The translations under genes and the position numbers were made by a program. From Terfezia claveryi (Eukaryota > Ascomycota > Pezizomycetes > Pezizales > Pezizaceae), in assembly GCA_015179025.1 (NCBI GenBank), contig WHUX01000034.1:186001-250000 (forward strand): a stretch of DNA of 64,000 bases, read 5' to 3'. Shown here one piece after another: positions 60,819-64,000 of this stretch. Position 1 is the first letter of the stretch; each line of letters begins with the position of its first letter. The notes below the pieces were generated by a model, which was given only the letters and a program-made list of their open reading frames with translations, had not been told where the DNA came from and made no database searches.

Positions 60819-62604
60819 AGCTCTCTAGAGACAATACCGGCAATCAGGTGTTGTCGCTCCACGTGGTGGTGGTCGCAATGTAATCTTAGCTGGAACTAGG
60901 CTTTATTGTTGAATGTTTTTTGGAGGTGAGGTAAGATGATTATTGCAATTACACTGCTTTTCTCAAGTCTGAAGATCGAGGCTGTGCGTGTGCACGAGCT
61001 TGGTCCAAGCTCACTGGTTCGTCAAATTCGTTTCGCAATACAGTATGAAACAATTTTCAGTTTCTCTCAGCCCCCGGCTGCGTTTGAATGCAGTGCTACA
61101 GGCATTTGGCGGATCTGGGGATTCAATCGACTTATATTGCACAACATGAGAGGTGGGGTGGATTAGCTGAAGATCCCACCAGCTCTTGTCCCGTTTGCAT
61201 CTGCCTGCCAAGCCCCCATTCATGCCTCACCGCCTTGGGATCTTCGCGTGTGGAATATATTATTAACCAAAGTGCTCTTGGAGCCAGACTCAGCAAAAGT
61301 AAGCAAGCATTGAAGCTAAGTAGCAAGCTATGCTTTGATGGATCAGTTGCAGCCATGCTTATGGCCTGTTCAGCGCAGTCAAAGTTTAATAGAACAGGGG
61401 TAATGTAATAACAAGTTATTGAAAGCGTCAGTAGATGATGAAATTGTACGAGTGCTGTATCGGGACTAGATATGCACGGTGTACAGCATAAATTGACGCA
61501 AATCTTTTCGTGGTGTAGTTGTGCATATAGTTCTGTGGCTGCATATCTTGGCTTCTGATTCAGCGGCACCTCTTTATGCTTTAGATTAGATGTTAATGTT
61601 AGATTAGACTTGGAATTTACACAAATATAATTATACGGCTTATACCTAGGTACGGTACAGCCTTGCAGCGGCCAGGAACGAAGTATACAGCTAGGTGGCA
61701 AAAAGTTTCATACCCCCCTCTGCATAAAAAGGCCCAAATGCTACATGTTTGTTTGGGGATTTTGTATGGGAAAAGGAGAAGATATTTGTTGCATGCTTAT
61801 GCAGGGTATGAAACTTTTTGCCACCTAGCTGTACATACTGACATGTGTCGAAGGATCCGCTCAGCCCTTCTGCTCTACTATATATAGAACCAGAACATGC
61901 AGGTAGATAGTACGGCCAGCTTGAATGCGTCATAACTTTGATATTAGCCCGATATGTATATATATGGTACATACTGTACAACTCCAGCTCCCATTATATA
62001 TGCAACAGGAATTTACAGCGCAAAAAGTAACTTCTAACATTAGCTAGCGCGGACGATATAATATTGGTAGTTACCCTGAATCCCCGCTGCAGGAACTAAT
62101 GAGACAATAGCCCTGTCCCTGATAACACAATTCTGAACTAGGTAAGGTAAATGTAATCTGCTGACATCAAGAGCCTTAACGCTGCTTGAACCAACCTTTC
62201 AAGACTATTATTCTTTTAAGGACACCTTATGGATCCAATCTACATCTCCTGCCTTCGCTGTGCTCCCTAAACCCACAAGATATCGTAGACGCCATCCCAG
62301 CTCTATATCCACAAAAGAAACAACCAGCTCTATAGATACGAGGTGTGCGTTAATTTCCAGTGCATATGCACTAGAATTAAAACCCATGCCTTCATAAACG
62401 GGGCGGAAACAAATAAGACCCCGGTAAAATTGCATTATAACAAAGCTTCTGAATTAAAAAATAGCTAGGGAATCACAAGAATGACAGATAGCAAAGGATT
62501 AATAGGCAGCTAATGCGAAGGGCAGAGGTGATTGAGGCCAAGTCGTGGTTGTTCATTCCTCGTGAAGCGATATTCATTGAGACCAAAGCCATGGTGATTG
62601 ACTT
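60819..62604. other. Spacer between RER1 and GPHR genes
   Basis: Holds a 144-bp MITE and one TCAGGGTAAC word on the minus strand (62070-62079). No gene supported. Confidence 0.5.
61688..61831. mobile_element. MITE with Tc1/mariner-like inverted ends, 144 bp
   Basis: The left end CAGCTAGGTGGCAAAAAGTT is repeated exactly in reverse complement at the right end (61812-61831); the match continues to about 27 bp (TTCATACC). The element is flanked by TA on both sides (61686-61687 and 61832-61833). End sequence, TA duplication and small size without coding capacity fit a miniature derivative of a Tc1/mariner element. Confidence 0.85.
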
Positions 62605-63346
62605 CTAAGGCTTGGAGTAACGGGTCTTGCCGATGGTGAAGGGCACATATCGGTACTTAATCATGTGCTGAATTTGGCGACGCACTGTAAACCCGAGTCA
62701 GCACGTCCTTGCGAATGAACCGAGGGATGGGGCATACGTACTCGTCAAGATAAACAGCAAGAACCAATAAACAACCAACACGGGCCAGAACACTGGAATA
62801 TCGAAGACTTCAAACCAAGTACAGAAGAAGCCAATGGTGGTCGCCCTTGTCGCGCTGTGCCAGAACTTGAACTCCGGGAGTCGCCGGATAAAGGGGCGGA
62901 ACTCCTCGTCATTCTTAATGGGCAGCGCGGAGGGGCCACCTTCTTCCAGCTCTTCTTGTTCTAGAGAAGGGTCGAATTTGGGGGTCAAGAAAGCGAGGAA
63001 GAGGTTAAGGAGGTAGATTCCGAGGGAATAAGCAACTATGGGAATACTACATCAGTAGGTGATCCTATGGGGAGCCATAGAGTAGGAGACTCACCGATGT
63101 ACCACCCTTGGGCGTATATTATCCGGAACATGAACACAAGGAGCAGGACGCCGGTTCCGATCCATCTTTGAGTAGTGTAAGGGGTTACTTTGTCAAGGTA
63201 TGTCTGGTACAGCTATACAGTTTGACGAACAGCCATTAGTTATCCGCCTAAGCATTGCCCCCAGTTTGGTGCCAACTCACCCTCGCTGCCTTGTTTGTTT
63301 GCGACGTGATGGCCGAAAAACCAGACTCAGGTGGCGGTGAATCCAT
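62605..63346 (-). CDS. RER1: ER retrieval receptor Rer1
   Basis: Golgi membrane receptor returning membrane proteins to the ER via COPI. Exons (minus): 63281-63346, 63095-63212, 62742-63035, 62605-62684; 185 residues, close to the yeast length of 188, all phases consistent. Seen: LYQTYLDKVTPYTTQRWIGT, then paired membrane segments (VLLLVFMFRIIYAQGWYIVA; YSLGIYLLNLFLAFLTP), the acidic loop PSLEQEELEEGG, EFRPFIRRLPEFKFWHSATR, a second membrane pair (TTIGFFCTWFEVFDIPVFWP; VLVVYWFLLFIL) and the cytosolic tail TMRRQIQHMIKYRYVPFTIG. Divergent from the gene at 63716 with 369 bp between starts. Confidence 0.95.
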
Positions 63347-63715
63347 TATTGCAGATGTTGTGTGATGTTAAACAGAGGTTGAAATGATCGTGATGGGTTG
63401 GAGCCGTGGATTGGCTGGGTGAGTTTGAGGTTGGGAGAGATCTGAAATTATCGCAGGCAATTGCAGGTAAACCAACCTACAGAATTTATTAGGTGCTGAC
63501 TTAAAATGTTGCTTGGCAGGAACTTCCGCCGCGCCTTAGTCACCGGCCACGCTAGCAGCTACAGCCTTCGCTCTCCGAGAGAGCTCGAACGCGAATTCAG
63601 CGTTCAATCCATCGAATATTGCTCACACGATTTTTTCCTCAGCAAAACAGCCTATATCCCATCAAAGCCTTTTCACATCCAGTAGCTTTTCCTAAGTGAC
63701 GAAAACGCCTGAAAA

Positions 63716-64000
63716 ATGGATATTTCTCTTGATGAGATGATCCAACGAGGCATGCCCGACCTACGCCCACCATGCTGTTTGCAAGGCTAACATCCGGCCT
63801 CTCCAGAACGCAGAGCGAAGGACAACCTTCAGAGGCCGAATGCACCGCTGGGGCCTAAAGGGAGTACTGTGAAGGTACGCTTAATCCGACGCAAGACAAA
63901 CTCGGACCACCTCTATCATACCCACCGTCCCGTCCGCTTCCTCCTGTTCTCACCTCCTTCGCGCGGTCATTTATACATTTTTCCTTTCCTCTGTTCTCTA
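63716..64000 (+). CDS. Start of a UAP56-binding-motif protein (Yra1/ALY-like), partial
   Basis: Exon 1 at 63716-63749 encodes MDISLDEMIQR, which resembles the short acidic-hydrophobic UAP56-binding motif at the N-terminus of mRNA export adaptors (Yra1/ALY, UIF). Exon 2 at 63807-63874 continues ERRAKDNLQRPNAPLGPKGS and ends before GTACGC; the rest is beyond the window. The first intron would begin with GC instead of GT and end in CTCCAG, with a GCTAAC branch site at 63785. Reading straight through exon 1 hits a stop, so splicing is needed. The identity is an inference from 34 residues. No RNA-recognition motif is visible yet. Confidence 0.4.

Overview
This window looks like nuclear DNA of a filamentous ascomycete (Pezizomycotina). 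The evidence is short GT-AG introns of about 42-100 bp with TACTAAC/GCTAAC-like branch sites, a CON7-type C2H2 regulator that yeasts lack, and fungal forms of TYR1, RPL7, SNF8, RAD9, DBP2, kynureninase, ISA2, eIF4G, GPHR and RER1. Spacers are long (up to 8 kb), and the transposon types (Plavaka, Fot1/pogo, a Tad-like LINE, foldback element, MITE) fit a repeat-rich genome such as a truffle-like Pezizomycete. That last placement is an inference.

Region 1 (1-18.07 kb) is a nest of dead mobile DNA. It holds a decayed unrecognised gene (1-1205), two Plavaka-type transposase relics in opposite orientation (1.64-2.42 kb plus, 4.94-7.93 kb minus), an N-terminal Fot1/pogo transposase relic (3.1-4.3 kb), a matching-type C-terminal relic (16.1-17.0 kb), a second unrecognised ORF chain (8.85-10.05 kb), and a DUF6532-like multi-exon gene (10.39-14.72 kb). 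That gene is split by a 3,004-bp foldback element with ~1-kb inverted arms around an AT satellite. Removing the element plus one TT of its duplicated target rejoins the reading frame exactly. Most premature stops are of the kind made by C-to-T change. A LINE 3' end stops just short of the first host gene.

Region 2 (18.09-29.23 kb) is compact and host-like: TYR1 (plus), RPL7 (minus) with a C/D snoRNA in its second intron, SNF8 (plus), RAD9 (minus), DBP2 (plus). RPL7/SNF8 and RAD9/DBP2 are divergent pairs with short shared promoters.

Region 3 (29.23-48.9 kb) is sparse: CON7 (34.13-35.66 kb) between spacers of 4.9 and 8.0 kb, then kynureninase (minus) divergent from ISA2 (plus).

Region 4 (48.9-64 kb) holds eIF4G (minus), a 5-kb spacer with diverged repeats, GPHR (minus), a 144-bp Tc1/mariner-type MITE, RER1 (minus), and the first exons of a UAP56-binding-motif protein (plus) running off the right edge. 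The host genes are unrelated housekeeping functions (aromatic amino acid synthesis, translation, endosomal sorting, DNA damage checkpoint, RNA remodelling, NAD synthesis, Fe-S assembly, Golgi function) and form no pathway cluster. Intron models were made by hand from reading frames, splice signals and family knowledge.
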